Below, piece after piece: positions 1 to 7,615 of a DNA stretch of 64,000 nt (position 1 is the stretch's first letter; every line of letters starts with the position of its first letter). A program made the position numbers and the translations under genes. This stretch comes from JACTMZ01 sp044359955 (GTDB lineage: Bacteria; Verrucomicrobiota; Verrucomicrobiia; Chthoniobacterales; JACTMZ01), in NCBI GenBank assembly GCA_044359955.1, contig JBIKLF010000009.1, positions 9,719-73,718 on the forward strand, in the 5' to 3' direction. The notes below the pieces were generated by a model. It saw only the letters and a program-made list of their open reading frames with translations. It did not search any database and was not told where the DNA came from.

Positions 1-456
1 CTGCTGGGGGAGTTGGCACGGTGTCTGGCCAACGGCGAAAAATCGGCCCGCCTCGATCGACTCGCCGAGCGGATCATCCTCGAAACCGTGTTGCCGCCGA
101 ATATTCCGGCCTCGCCCGCGGTGGCCCGGGCGCTGGAGGCGATGCAGGAAAACTGGCCGTCACCGCCGGGCTTGGAGGCCGTCGCCCGGCGATGCAACCT
201 TTCGGTTTCCACCTTCCAGCGCCGCTGGCGGGAAACCATGGGCATCACACCGGCGCGTTACGCGCTGGGACTGAGGCTGCAGGAGGCGTGCCGGCTTCTG
301 CTGGAGACCGGCGGGTCGATCGCCGAAGTCGCCCGCGCCTGCGGATTCGAGGACGAATTTTATTTCTCCCGCTGCTTCCGTCGCCAGTTCGGGGTCCCGC
401 CCCGCTCCTACCGGCAAGAGCACCGCATCCGCCGCGGGCAACCGCGCGCCGGCTAA
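1..456 (+). CDS. AraC-family transcriptional regulator, C-terminal part
   Basis: The reading frame is already open at base 1, so the N-terminal sensor domain lies outside the window. The visible 150 or so residues hold a complete AraC-type double helix-turn-helix: the first helix pair around LEAVARRCNLSVSTFQRRW and the second around GSIAEVARACGFEDEFYFSR, followed by the family's FRRQFGVPPRSYR ending. It should be a DNA-binding activator, possibly of sugar genes, since a ThuA/oxidoreductase pair lies just downstream on the other strand. That link is inference. The TAA stop is formed by the first bases of the MITE-like repeat that follows. Confidence 0.85.
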   Translation: MLGELARCLANGEKSARLDRLAERIILETVLPPNIPASPAVARALEAMQENWPSPPGLEAVARRCNLSVSTFQRRWRETMGITPARYALGLRLQEACRLLLETGGSIAEVARACGFEDEFYFSRCFRRQFGVPPRSYRQEHRIRRGQPRAG

Positions 457-677
457 GCCGGAACGATGCAAAACATTCTGCCATTTCCGGCGCTGCCACC
501 GAGGCGCGCCTGGGCGACGGTTGACTAACTATTTGGTGAGCGAGTTGACACGTGGCCAAGGGGCTCGGGCGTCCCGCCCGTCACGATCAAACAACACGGC
601 CGGGACGGCCGTGCCCCCTGGAAAAACCAAGCCAAGCCGCGCTTTTATTGCGTCTCCGACGGCATGGATACGGCTAA
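454..677. repeat. 224-bp MITE-like repeat, copy A
   Basis: This segment matches 29030-29253 in inverted orientation over its whole 224 bp, at roughly 85-90% identity by eye. Its ends are imperfect inverted repeats of the form TAAGCCGGAACGATGC and GCATGGATACGGCTAA. The interior carries a large imperfect palindrome built from GGGCACGGGCGTCCCG-like arms (about 563-620). No protein is encoded. It looks like a non-autonomous element. The left end supplies the stop codon of the AraC gene, and the right end overlaps the last bases of the oxidoreductase gene on the other strand. Confidence 0.75.
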
Positions 678-1729
678 ACGCGCACGGCCGCGCCCGTGCG
701 GTCGGACTCGAAGCACGCATCCAGCGCCTTCTGGATCTCGGCGCCGCGGGCGAAAGACGGCTCCCCCGCCCGGCGCCCGCGGATGGCGGCGATGAAGCGA
801 TGGTAAATATCGGGAAGAGGCGGCGCCTTGACCGTGGTCCATGCCGCCCGGTCGACATCGCGGCCGAGGCAGACCGAAACTTCGTCCGAGCTGCGGTCGA
901 GGTCGATGCGCAGGGCGCCCTTCGTGCCGTGCAGGGCGAGGGCCAGGGAGTTGGCGTGTCCGGTGGCCCAACGGGTCGCGTGGACCACCCCGAGGGCGCC
1001 GCCGGCGAACTCGACTTGGATGAGGGCCGTGTCGTTGGCGTCGAGGCGGTAGGATCCGAGGCGACGCCCTTTGAGTCCGGTGAACGTCTTGAGCCGCGCC
1101 TGCACCGAGCGGATCGGGCCGACGGGAAACGAGGCGAAGTCGAGGATGTGCACGCCGATGTCGCCGAGCACGCCGGCGCTGCCGTGGTCCGTCGAGAGGC
1201 GCCACAGCCAGGCGGGAGTGGTCCGCCAGTCGCCCCAGATCTTCGAACTCAGCCAGCTCTGCAGGTAATGCGCCTCGACATGGACGATCTCGCCGAGACG
1301 ACCGGCGGCGACCAACCGCGCGGCGTGCTGGATGGCCGGGGCGTTGCGGTAGCTGAAATTGACCATGTTGACGACGCGGGCCCGCGCGGCGGCCGCGACC
1401 ATGCGGCGGGCGTCGGCATGATTGGTGGCCAGCGGCTTCTCGCAAAGCACATGCTTGCCCGCGGCCAGGGCCTGCAGGGAAAACTTCGCGTGGAGGGCGT
1501 CGGGCACCACGACCGCCACCGCATCAACCGGGGCGTCGCGGAGCAGACGTCCGAAATCCGTGAAAACCCGCGCCGCCGGCGCGTGCCGCGCCGCAAACTC
1601 GCGGGCCCGCCCCTCGTCGATGTCGCACAAGGCGGTGAGGGCCACGCCGCGCATCGCCCCGAACTGCCGCGCGTGCTCGGCGGCCATGCCTCCGGTCCCG
1701 ACGATGGCGAGTCTGACCCGGGCCGGCAT
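674..1729 (-). CDS. Gfo/Idh/MocA-family oxidoreductase
   Basis: A 351-residue NAD(P)-dependent oxidoreductase of the glucose-fructose oxidoreductase/inositol dehydrogenase family. The Rossmann motif AIVGTGGMAAEHA is at residues 8-20. The family's catalytic-lysine segment CEKPLATNHAD is near residue 95, followed by a C-terminal alpha/beta substrate domain. The length is typical. The start ATG shares one base with the stop of the upstream ThuA-like gene (TGATG), so the two are probably translated together. Such pairs usually act on sugars or sugar acids; the substrate cannot be read from the sequence. No signal peptide is visible, so it is likely cytoplasmic. Confidence 0.9.
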   Translation of the reverse strand: MPARVRLAIVGTGGMAAEHARQFGAMRGVALTALCDIDEGRAREFAARHAPAARVFTDFGRLLRDAPVDAVAVVVPDALHAKFSLQALAAGKHVLCEKPLATNHADARRMVAAAARARVVNMVNFSYRNAPAIQHAARLVAAGRLGEIVHVEAHYLQSWLSSKIWGDWRTTPAWLWRLSTDHGSAGVLGDIGVHILDFASFPVGPIRSVQARLKTFTGLKGRRLGSYRLDANDTALIQVEFAGGALGVVHATRWATGHANSLALALHGTKGALRIDLDRSSDEVSVCLGRDVDRAAWTTVKAPPLPDIYHRFIAAIRGRRAGEPSFARGAEIQKALDACFESDRTGAAVRV

Positions 1730-2493
1730 CAGCGGAACCCCTCGGTGGGCCGCTCCGCCGCCGCCGGATCCTCCGGCAGAGGCTCAAGCGGCGGCGAGTT
1801 CGGGCAGGTGTCGTGGATACGCACGGTCGGGCGCGCCCACTTGACGCCATTGGTGACCACCCGCTGGACGTTGGCATCGTGGAACGTCGGATACGTCTCG
1901 TGCCCGGGGCGGAAATAAAAAACCCGCCCGTGCCCGCGCTGCCAGGTCGCCCCGCTGCGGAAGACTTCGCCGCCGGTGAACCACGAGATGAAGATCAGCT
2001 CGTCCGGCGTCGGGATCCCGAACGGCTCGCCATACATTTCCTCGGCCGGGATCTCGAAAAATTCGCCCAACCCCGCAGTGATCGGGTGGTGCGGGGCGAC
2101 ATTCCAGATCCGTTCCTTGTCGGTCGATTCACGCCATTTGAGCGAACATGTCGTGCCCATCAGCCGCTTGAAAATTTTCGCGTAATGACCCGAGTGCAGC
2201 ACGACGAGACCCATGCCCTCGAGGACGCGGCGCTGGACACGATCGACGACGGCGTCGGCCACCTCGCCGTGGGCCATGTGTCCCCACCAGACCAGGACAT
2301 CCGTGTTTTCCAACCGCTCCTCGCCCAGACCGTGTTCCGGCTGGTCGAGCCAGGCCGTGCCGACGGTCAGCTCCACATCCCGGCGCAGGAACGCCGCGAT
2401 CGTCTCGTGCATGCCGTCGGGATAAAGAGCGGCGACCGCGGGATTCTTTTTTTCGTGGCGAAACTCGCCCCAGACGGTGACACGGAGGCCCAT
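1729..2493 (-). CDS. ThuA-like trehalose-utilisation domain protein
   Basis: A 254-residue protein of the ThuA family, a class I glutamine-amidotransferase-like fold involved in trehalose/sucrose breakdown in rhizobia. Family hallmarks are the opening LRVTVWGEFRHEK, the DVLVWWGHMAHGEV block and LVVLHSGHYAKIFKRLMG. I place the start at the ATG that gives MGLRVTVW because homologues begin there; ATG 2508 would add five residues. The stop overlaps the start of the oxidoreductase by one base. ThuA plus Gfo/Idh neighbours suggest a two-step sugar conversion (3-keto sugar type), but the actual substrate is unknown. Confidence 0.85.
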   Translation of the reverse strand: MGLRVTVWGEFRHEKKNPAVAALYPDGMHETIAAFLRRDVELTVGTAWLDQPEHGLGEERLENTDVLVWWGHMAHGEVADAVVDRVQRRVLEGMGLVVLHSGHYAKIFKRLMGTTCSLKWRESTDKERIWNVAPHHPITAGLGEFFEIPAEEMYGEPFGIPTPDELIFISWFTGGEVFRSGATWQRGHGRVFYFRPGHETYPTFHDANVQRVVTNGVKWARPTVRIHDTCPNSPPLEPLPEDPAAAERPTEGFR

Positions 2494-2629
2494 GGAAAGG
2501 CGTGACATTGCCACCCGCACCGACGGAATCAATGATTTTCCCGGCCGGCGGCTTGAAATTGCCGCACGCCGGGCAAACCAAGCTCATCGCGGCCGGGTCA
2601 AGCGCCGGAAGAGGGTTGTTATGAACCTT

Positions 2630-2800
2630 AAAACGGAGATGAGAGCCGGAGTCCGCCGCGGCGGACGGAGACAGCCGCGGGGCCACTCACTCAGGTTTCA
2701 AACTCAGGCTTCAGCCATCGAGTTGCTCCCTCATTTGCCTCCGGCTTTCTACGCTTCGCTGCGGCTCTCAACCATAGACCCTCAACTTCCTTTCAAGGTT
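2630..2800. repeat. Dispersed intergenic repeat, copy 1 (relative at 21778)
   Basis: The edges AAAACGGAGATGAGAG and CTCTCAACCATAGACCCTC recur at 21778-21940 with the same spacing class, while the interior differs. It occupies most of the gap between the ThuA-like gene and the IS110 element. The shared GCCGGAGTCCGCCGCGG core also occurs at about 5649-5665. No gene is visible here. Identity was judged by eye only. Confidence 0.45.
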
Positions 2801-2861
2801 CAATAAACCATGACTTGTATCTTCGATTTGACCGTTGAACAGGGTTTGCCCCGAACAATGG

Positions 2862-3040
2862 TTTTTATCTGGGGGGCTTGAGCCCCCCAGATAAAATAAG
2901 CCGCCGGAGGAGAAGATCGTTCAGGACTGGAACCGACAGAGTTCGTGGGTCAGCTCGATCCTCCCCCGGCGCATGTTTCTATCTTGAACAGTTGCCTGAA
3001 CCTCTGAGTTCGTATCGCAAGTCGAAGGAAAAACATACCA
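2862..3040 (+). ncRNA. Candidate bridge RNA of the IS110 element
   Basis: Three ordered structures lie between the left end and the recombinase gene. First is a perfect 15-bp hairpin with a 2-nt loop (2864-2895). Second is a long stem, 2902-2919 with 2956-2971, around a large internal loop. Third is a stem, 2973-2978 with 3031-3036, around another loop. In the second loop, 2922-2928 matches 6 of 7 bases of the left flank ending in CT, and 2947-2953 (GGGTCAG) is fully complementary to the right flank CTGACCC. The third loop carries ACAGTTGC, identical to the element's right end. This is the layout known for IS621-type bridge RNAs; guide assignment is inference. Confidence 0.6.
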
Positions 3041-3068
3041 CTAAAACCAAACCAAAAAACATCATATC

Positions 3069-3986
3069 ATGAAAACCTACATCGGCATCGACGTCTCCAA
3101 ACTCCACCTCGACATCCATCACAACGGCCAAGCCGCCCAAATTCCTAACACCGAAAAAGCCATCCGCTCCTTCCTCAAACCACTCCCTGACGACGCTATG
3201 CTCGTGTGCGAATCCAGCGGCGGCTACGAAGCCCTCCTCATCACGCAGGCGCACGCCGCAAGTCGCCCCATCGCCCGCATCAATGCCCGACAAGTCCGTG
3301 ACTTTGCTAAAGCCAAAGGCCGTCTCGCCAAGACCGACACCCTGGATGCCGAAACCATCACAGCGTTCGCGCAGGTCTTCCATCCCAGCCCTCTTTCCCT
3401 TCCCGACCCGCTCCAGCAGCATCTCGCCGGTCTCGCCAAGATTCGCAACCACATCCTCATTCAGATTACTCAAAACAATAATCTCAAAGAAACCATCTCC
3501 GACAAAGCCCTTCTCAACATCCTCACGAACACCGTCACATCGCTCAAAAAGCAAGAAGCCAAAATCCAAGCTCTCATCGCCGCGAAAATCAAACTCTCCC
3601 CAGAACTCACCTCACGAGTCACCCGCCTTCAAGAAGTTCAAGGCATCGGATTCATTACCGCATTCTCCCTCATCTCCTTCATGCCGGAACTCGGAACTCT
3701 CTCCGACACTCAAGCCGCCTCCCTCGCCGGCGTCGCTCCCTTCAACTACGACAGCGGTCAATTCCGCGGCCAACGTCATATTCGTGGTGGTCGCTCCCAG
3801 ATCCGCTCGGCCCTCTACATGGCCGCCCTCGTCGCCTCCCGCTACAACCCCATTCTCAAGGCCCTCTACCAACGCCTCCTCGCCCTCGGAAAACCCAAAA
3901 AGCTCGCACTCACCGTCCTCATGCGAAAACTCATCCTCCTCGCCAACCGTCTCCTAAAAAATCCCAACTTTTCTCTCGCAAGTTAA
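3069..3986 (+). CDS. IS110-family DEDD recombinase (transposase)
   Basis: A 305-residue IS110-family recombinase. The N-terminal RuvC-like catalytic domain shows IGIDVS with Asp8, CESSGG with a Glu near 48, and KTDTLDAETI with two Asp near 95, giving the DEDD set. A coiled-coil linker follows. The C-terminal Tnp domain has VQGIGFITAFSLISF and SLAGVAPFNYDSGQFRG, which carries the family's nucleophilic serine, and it looks intact. Base composition is visibly less GC-rich than neighbouring genes, consistent with transfer. Known IS110 enzymes are guided by an element-encoded bridge RNA; a candidate lies just upstream. Confidence 0.95.
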   Translation: MKTYIGIDVSKLHLDIHHNGQAAQIPNTEKAIRSFLKPLPDDAMLVCESSGGYEALLITQAHAASRPIARINARQVRDFAKAKGRLAKTDTLDAETITAFAQVFHPSPLSLPDPLQQHLAGLAKIRNHILIQITQNNNLKETISDKALLNILTNTVTSLKKQEAKIQALIAAKIKLSPELTSRVTRLQEVQGIGFITAFSLISFMPELGTLSDTQAASLAGVAPFNYDSGQFRGQRHIRGGRSQIRSALYMAALVASRYNPILKALYQRLLALGKPKKLALTVLMRKLILLANRLLKNPNFSLAS

Positions 3987-3995
3987 GACAGTTGC

Positions 3996-4043
3996 TGACC
4001 CCTTTTGGCTTTCAGTATCACTCGCCGTGAAAGCGCGGGGTCA
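3996..4043. terminator. Nested hairpin between the IS element and the GYF-domain gene
   Basis: TGACCCC at 3996-4002 pairs with GGGGTCA at 4037-4043, and an inner CTTTCA/TGAAAG pair reinforces the stem. It lies downstream of both convergent genes and could terminate the GYF-domain gene. It lacks a clear T run. The IS110 element appears to have inserted at its left edge. Confidence 0.35.
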
Positions 4044-4067
4044 TAACTCCGCCCCACCACCACGATC

Positions 4068-5534
4068 TCACGGCGCTCCCGTGGCAACGAAACGCCGGAT
4101 TTCCTCCACATCAAGCCGGTTGGTCTCCGCGAATCGCACCGCCCCGGGTGCCTCTCCCTCCGGCGAAAACTGCAACACCTCGAGCCACCCGCGCCGTTCA
4201 CGTTTTCCGTCCGTCTCGGATACCACCATGGCGAGCAGGACCACCTCGCCGCCCTCCGGCGGCAGCAGGGTAAATTTTCCCTCCGCATCAGCCGTTATTA
4301 CCTGCAGCGGATCCGGCAGGCCCTCGAACAAGGTCTCCAGGTTGGGTAGCACCGCTTTTTCGGACTGTAATTTTTCCAACGCGGCCCGAGCCGATGCGGC
4401 CCCAGCCTCCTTCGCGTCACGTTCGACCCGCAACTCCTCGAGGTCCGGCATATTGTATTCCTGACCCAACTCGAAAACCCGCGCCGCCACCTCGAGCATC
4501 AACTCGTTTTCGCGCTGCGCCGCCTGCGCACCGACCATGAGCTGGTCCAACTCAACGGACCGCGCGTCCGCCGCCGCCAGACGGTCCCGCCACAGGCCGG
4601 CCAGATCCTCGCGACGAAAAACCCGGATCTCCACCGCTTCCACCTCATCACCACCCAGGACAACAGACCCCGGGATCGGGGCCGCATTCAGCCACCACCA
4701 CGCTCCCCCACCCGCCACCCCGGCCACCACGAGCAAGCCGGCCAGCCCTGAGAACAACCGGCCACGCTTTTTCGGCGCGTCCGCCAAGGGCAGGGCTTCG
4801 CCTCGCTCCGTCTCGATTGGGGGCACCGGGGCCACCTTTGCCGCAGCGGCCTCATTTGCCGCGGCCGCATCGGAGGGCAATGGTTCGGCCACGCTCACCG
4901 CTGCTCCCTTCATCGGTGTGTGCCGCGGGATGAAAAGTTTTGTCCCGGGCGGCCCGGTCACTGCCGATGCGGGTTTGACCACCGCCGGCTTGATCAGCAC
5001 GGTCTCGGCCCCGGGGGCCACCCTCGACGCCTTGCCCGCAACTGCGACCAGGGCCGGCACCTTGACGGCCACCGGAGCCTGGGCCGGCGCCGCGGCTTTC
5101 TCCGCCTCCGCACGAAGGGGTATGACAAACGCCGGATTCACCACGACATCACTGGCTCCCCCCGGCTTGGCCTCCACCGGGGGCGCGCCTGCCACCCGTG
5201 CACTGCGCGGCGTAAAAGGTTTTGTCCCGGGAGGGCCGAATGATGCGATCGCAGGTCTGACCCCAGCCGGTTTGACCGCCGCGGCCTCGGCCCCGGGGTC
5301 CACGGCTGGCGTCCTGAGCGCAACAATGACCGGAGCCCGCGCCACCTCGGGCAAGCGAACGGTCTCCCCGCCGGCAACCGACGTTTTGGCTAAATCCGCG
5401 ACCGGCCGCCGCCCGCTCATCCCCTCACGCCAATACAAGGCGTCGCCGGTGATCTTGCCCTCAGCCAGCATGGCCCGGACAGCCGACTCCTCAAACTCAC
5501 CCAACACCTTCCCTTTGACGGACACGTAAATCAT
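4068..5534 (-). CDS. GYF_2-domain protein with one membrane segment
   Basis: About 488 residues. Residues 1-50 form a GYF_2 (DUF4339) domain, a probable peptide-binding module. A long Ala/Pro/Val-rich linker follows, in which a block containing GPPGTKxFxPR occurs twice. One hydrophobic span of about 25 residues (GLAGLLVVAGVAGGGAWWW) sits near the middle. The C-terminal half has charged heptad-like stretches (coiled-coil probable) and a beta-rich end resembling carboxypeptidase-regulatory-like domains. The protein is probably anchored with the GYF domain in the cytoplasm. I prefer the second ATG (MIYVSVKG), where GYF_2 domains normally begin; ATG 5555 is the alternative. Function unknown. Confidence 0.7.
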   Translation of the reverse strand: MIYVSVKGKVLGEFEESAVRAMLAEGKITGDALYWREGMSGRRPVADLAKTSVAGGETVRLPEVARAPVIVALRTPAVDPGAEAAAVKPAGVRPAIASFGPPGTKPFTPRSARVAGAPPVEAKPGGASDVVVNPAFVIPLRAEAEKAAAPAQAPVAVKVPALVAVAGKASRVAPGAETVLIKPAVVKPASAVTGPPGTKLFIPRHTPMKGAAVSVAEPLPSDAAAANEAAAAKVAPVPPIETERGEALPLADAPKKRGRLFSGLAGLLVVAGVAGGGAWWWLNAAPIPGSVVLGGDEVEAVEIRVFRREDLAGLWRDRLAAADARSVELDQLMVGAQAAQRENELMLEVAARVFELGQEYNMPDLEELRVERDAKEAGAASARAALEKLQSEKAVLPNLETLFEGLPDPLQVITADAEGKFTLLPPEGGEVVLLAMVVSETDGKRERRGWLEVLQFSPEGEAPGAVRFAETNRLDVEEIRRFVATGAP

Positions 5535-5640
5535 CTCGTTATGCGAAAATCGCATTTAAGATGAACACCCCTTCTTCCCAAGGCAACCACCATCATGGCG
5601 CGCCATGACGGCTCAGCCTGGAAAAGGCGTTGGAGATTTG

Positions 5641-5710
5641 TCGTTGATAGCCGGAGTCCGCCGCGGCGACCAATTGAGAGGCTCCAAGCCGTAACGATGC
5701 ATTTGAGATC
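5641..5710. repeat. Repeat fragments in the 5535-5826 gap
   Basis: The gap between the GYF-domain gene and the next gene contains no convincing ORF. It holds GCCGGAGTCCGCCGCGG (shared with about 2646-2662), then AAGCCGTAACGATGCA at 5686-5701. The latter is the same end motif that bounds the MITE-like elements at 454, 9408 and 29030. Confidence 0.45.
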
Positions 5711-5826
5711 TTCCCCTTGTAGCCTGCGTATAGGTGCGGCCGATGATGTCAATCGCCCTTACTCGGTCTCTCAACTTTCATCATGCAACTTCCAACCACG
5801 GTTTTAGCTTAAACGGAACCCGCGCC

Positions 5827-6306
5827 ATGAGCCGGACCGCACTCTACTTCGCCTACGGATCCAACCTCCGCGCGGCGCAAATGGACCACCTTTGCCCCGG
5901 TCATCAATTTCTCGCGGCGGCACGCCTCGACGGATACCGCCTCGCCTTCACCCTCCCCGACCGAGAATGGCAAGGCGGCGTCGCCGACCTCCTGGCCGCC
6001 CCGGGTCATTGCGTCTGGGGCGCGCTCTACCGCATCGATGCGACACACCTCGCCGCGCTCGATGCCTACGAAGGATTCGATCCCCGGCAGGCCGATGCCG
6101 ACCACGCCTACATCCGGCGCACCATCGAAATCACCACCCAAGACCACCTCAAACACCCGGACGTCTGGTGCTATTTCGTCCGCCAACCGCACGGCCACGT
6201 CCCGCCCTCCGCCCTCTACCTCCGCGCCCTGTGCGAAGGCGCCCGCGAACGCCACCTGCCACCCGGTTACAGGCAAGCCATGCAGAAAGCCTTTGCCGGC
6301 CCCTGA
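5827..6306 (+). CDS. AIG2/gamma-glutamylcyclotransferase-like protein
   Basis: A 159-residue protein with the GGCT/AIG2 fold. It opens with ALYFAYGSNL, the diagnostic YGSNL motif at residues 8-14, and has GALYRIDATHLAALDAYEG, in which the acidic residue of DAYEG corresponds to the catalytic glutamate region. The family releases 5-oxoproline from gamma-glutamyl amines or dipeptides; the substrate here is unknown. The start ATG is chosen because the family begins right before the YGSN segment; upstream in-frame codons have no family similarity. No operon partner is apparent. Confidence 0.85.
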   Translation: MSRTALYFAYGSNLRAAQMDHLCPGHQFLAAARLDGYRLAFTLPDREWQGGVADLLAAPGHCVWGALYRIDATHLAALDAYEGFDPRQADADHAYIRRTIEITTQDHLKHPDVWCYFVRQPHGHVPPSALYLRALCEGARERHLPPGYRQAMQKAFAGP

Positions 6307-6360
6307 GACCGGCAGGGTGTGGCGCCTGCACCACGCCACGACCAATCCTCCACCGTCCCC

Positions 6361-6600
6361 CTACGCCAACCGCGCGTGCGAACCGTCGCAAAACGGCGGC
6401 GTCGCCGTGTGCTTGCACATACACCAAGCCACCCGCTTCTTCTCCGTGATGACCACCTTCACCGGTTTGAATCCCTTGTCCTTGTGCGCCCCGTCGCAAA
6501 ACGGCTGCGTGGAAGAATACCCGCACGAACACCACCAATACGTCCCCGGTTCCATCTCCTCCACCAACGGCGATTTCTGACAAACATGCGGCTCATTCAT
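6361..6600 (-). CDS. CDGSH-type iron-sulfur protein, two domains
   Basis: A 79-residue protein with two CDGSH iron-sulfur motifs. The first is CSCGYSSTQPFCDGAH (about 24-39) and the second is CMCKHTATPPFCDGSH (about 60-75). Each supplies three Cys and one His for a redox-active 2Fe-2S cluster, as in mitoNEET-related bacterial proteins. It has no membrane segment, so it is probably soluble. It is convergent with the upstream cyclotransferase-like gene and looks monocistronic. The precise role of such small tandem CDGSH proteins in bacteria is unclear (electron or cluster transfer). Confidence 0.9.
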   Translation of the reverse strand: MNEPHVCQKSPLVEEMEPGTYWWCSCGYSSTQPFCDGAHKDKGFKPVKVVITEKKRVAWCMCKHTATPPFCDGSHARLA

Positions 6601-6911
6601 ACCCGCACCAATAACACCCCAACCTCACCCCCTCAACCCCCAACCCCACTGCGGCTGCGGGAATTCAAACTTTGTCGGGCGGCACGTCCGGCATGGAGAA
6701 CTCAGCGGACCGCTGCCTTTCTCATTCCCGCTCCACGCTCTTCCCCCCACCTCTTCCTCTGGCTCTGTCTCGCTCGCTCCAAGCTCCACGCTCCAAGCTC
6801 CATGCTCCAAGCTCCACGCCTAGGCCGATCACCGAGTCCCCGTCTCTTGGTCTCTCAGCCCTTCCTCCCCCTTCGTTAACTTCTGTTCAAACTCTGCCCC
6901 TCCCCGCTCCC
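6601..6911. other. 311-bp pyrimidine-rich gap without a gene
   Basis: The plus strand is unusually C-rich and poor in G over long runs. I see no plausible coding frame. The only clear structure is the three-unit 14-bp tandem repeat at 6776-6817. Confidence 0.5.
6776..6817. repeat. 14-bp tandem repeat, three units
   Basis: GCTCCAAGCTCCAC, GCTCCAAGCTCCAT and GCTCCAAGCTCCAC follow each other without gaps. Each unit is itself two 7-bp halves of type GCTCCAA/GCTCCAC, so a 7-bp period is visible. Confidence 0.8.
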
Positions 6912-7490
6912 CTACTTCTCCACCCTGACCAAGCGTGCCGCCGTGAATGGCGCCATGGTAAATGCCTGCGCGGTTTTGTTCGACATCATGACAAGCTGCT
7001 GGCCCTCGATGCGGAAGTAACCCCGCGGACGCGGGTGCGGCGGCGAACGTCGCTCCCAATCATCACCGAGGAAAGATTCACGCCGGCCGAAGGAGAGCAC
7101 CCGCAAATGCAGCACACCGCCCGTCTCCACCTGGTAGACACCACTCATCATCAGGCCACGGCTTTCGTCCCCCGGTTGCCAGGTCGCCTGCCATTCCTCG
7201 TTCTCGCCGAATTCATAGAGCACATCCGGCACGGACGGATCCCGGTAAAGTCCCGGCAAAGAACCGGCCGACATCGGCTCCACCGTCGATTCCATCAACG
7301 TCGCCGAAGGAGCTTCAGCGCCATCCGCCGAAGGTTCCATAATTTCCACCACCTCGACCGCCTCCTCCACCACCCCGATCTCCTCATCCGCGGGCACCTC
7401 CGGCTTGGTCTCCGCCGCCTGACGATCGCAGGCCGCGGCGAAAAGACACACCACGACCGTCAGCAAGATGGGCAACAAGCGATCCTTCAC
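6912..7490 (-). CDS. Predicted lipoprotein of unknown function
   Basis: A 192-residue predicted lipoprotein. A GTG start gives a classical signal peptide (KDRLLPILLTVVVCLFAAAC) with the lipobox Cys at residue 22. An acidic, low-complexity linker follows (about 25-70). A compact beta-rich domain from about residue 80 contains WQPGDESRGLMMSGVYQVE and DDWERRSPP. No family is recognised. The start is chosen because it produces the signal peptide; farther upstream in-frame codons run through the tRNA-Gly gene. It lies directly behind that tRNA and may be co-transcribed with it. Confidence 0.7.
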   Translation of the reverse strand: MKDRLLPILLTVVVCLFAAACDRQAAETKPEVPADEEIGVVEEAVEVVEIMEPSADGAEAPSATLMESTVEPMSAGSLPGLYRDPSVPDVLYEFGENEEWQATWQPGDESRGLMMSGVYQVETGGVLHLRVLSFGRRESFLGDDWERRSPPHPRPRGYFRIEGQQLVMMSNKTAQAFTMAPFTAARLVRVEK

Positions 7491-7504
7491 GTGCAAAAAA
7501 AGAG

Positions 7505-7577
7505 AGCGGGTGACGAGACTCGAACTCGCGACATCTTCCTTGGCAAGGAAGTGCTCTACCAACTGAGCTACACCCGC
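7505..7577 (-). tRNA. tRNA-Gly (anticodon GCC)
   Basis: A complete cloverleaf on the minus strand. The acceptor stem GCGGGTG pairs with CACCCGC, the D arm contains AGCTCAGTTGGTAGAGC, and the anticodon stem CTTCC/GGAAG encloses loop TTGCCAA. The T loop is GTTCGAGTC and the discriminator is T. CCA is not encoded. Confidence 0.95.
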
Positions 7578-7615
7578 AAAGCGGACGGGAAATATGAAAA
7601 AGCTGGCGCGGCCTG

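Larger units (their letters stand above)
2816..3996 (+). mobile_element. IS110-family insertion sequence (about 1.18 kb)
   Basis: The element contains one DEDD recombinase gene, a roughly 250-nt upstream non-coding end and a very short downstream end. There are no terminal inverted repeats, as usual for IS110. I infer the edges from a CT dinucleotide shared by both junctions. The left flank reads CATGA then CT (2814-2815), and the right end reads ACAGTTG then CT (3995-3996) then GACCCC. The boundaries are supported by matches to loops of the putative bridge RNA (2922-2928, 2947-2953, 2988-2995). The right flank is a hairpin, a common type of IS110 target. Exact ends are inferred. Confidence 0.6.

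Noticed and set aside
521..1918. Long plus-strand open frame opposite the oxidoreductase and ThuA genes
   Set aside because: It is antisense to two clearly conserved genes, begins inside the MITE-like repeat and has no family-like motif; GC-rich DNA often leaves such frames open.
2864..2895. Perfect hairpin considered as a Rho-independent terminator
   Set aside because: No T run of useful length and no gene ending upstream in that direction. Its position fits the 5' hairpin of a bridge RNA better.
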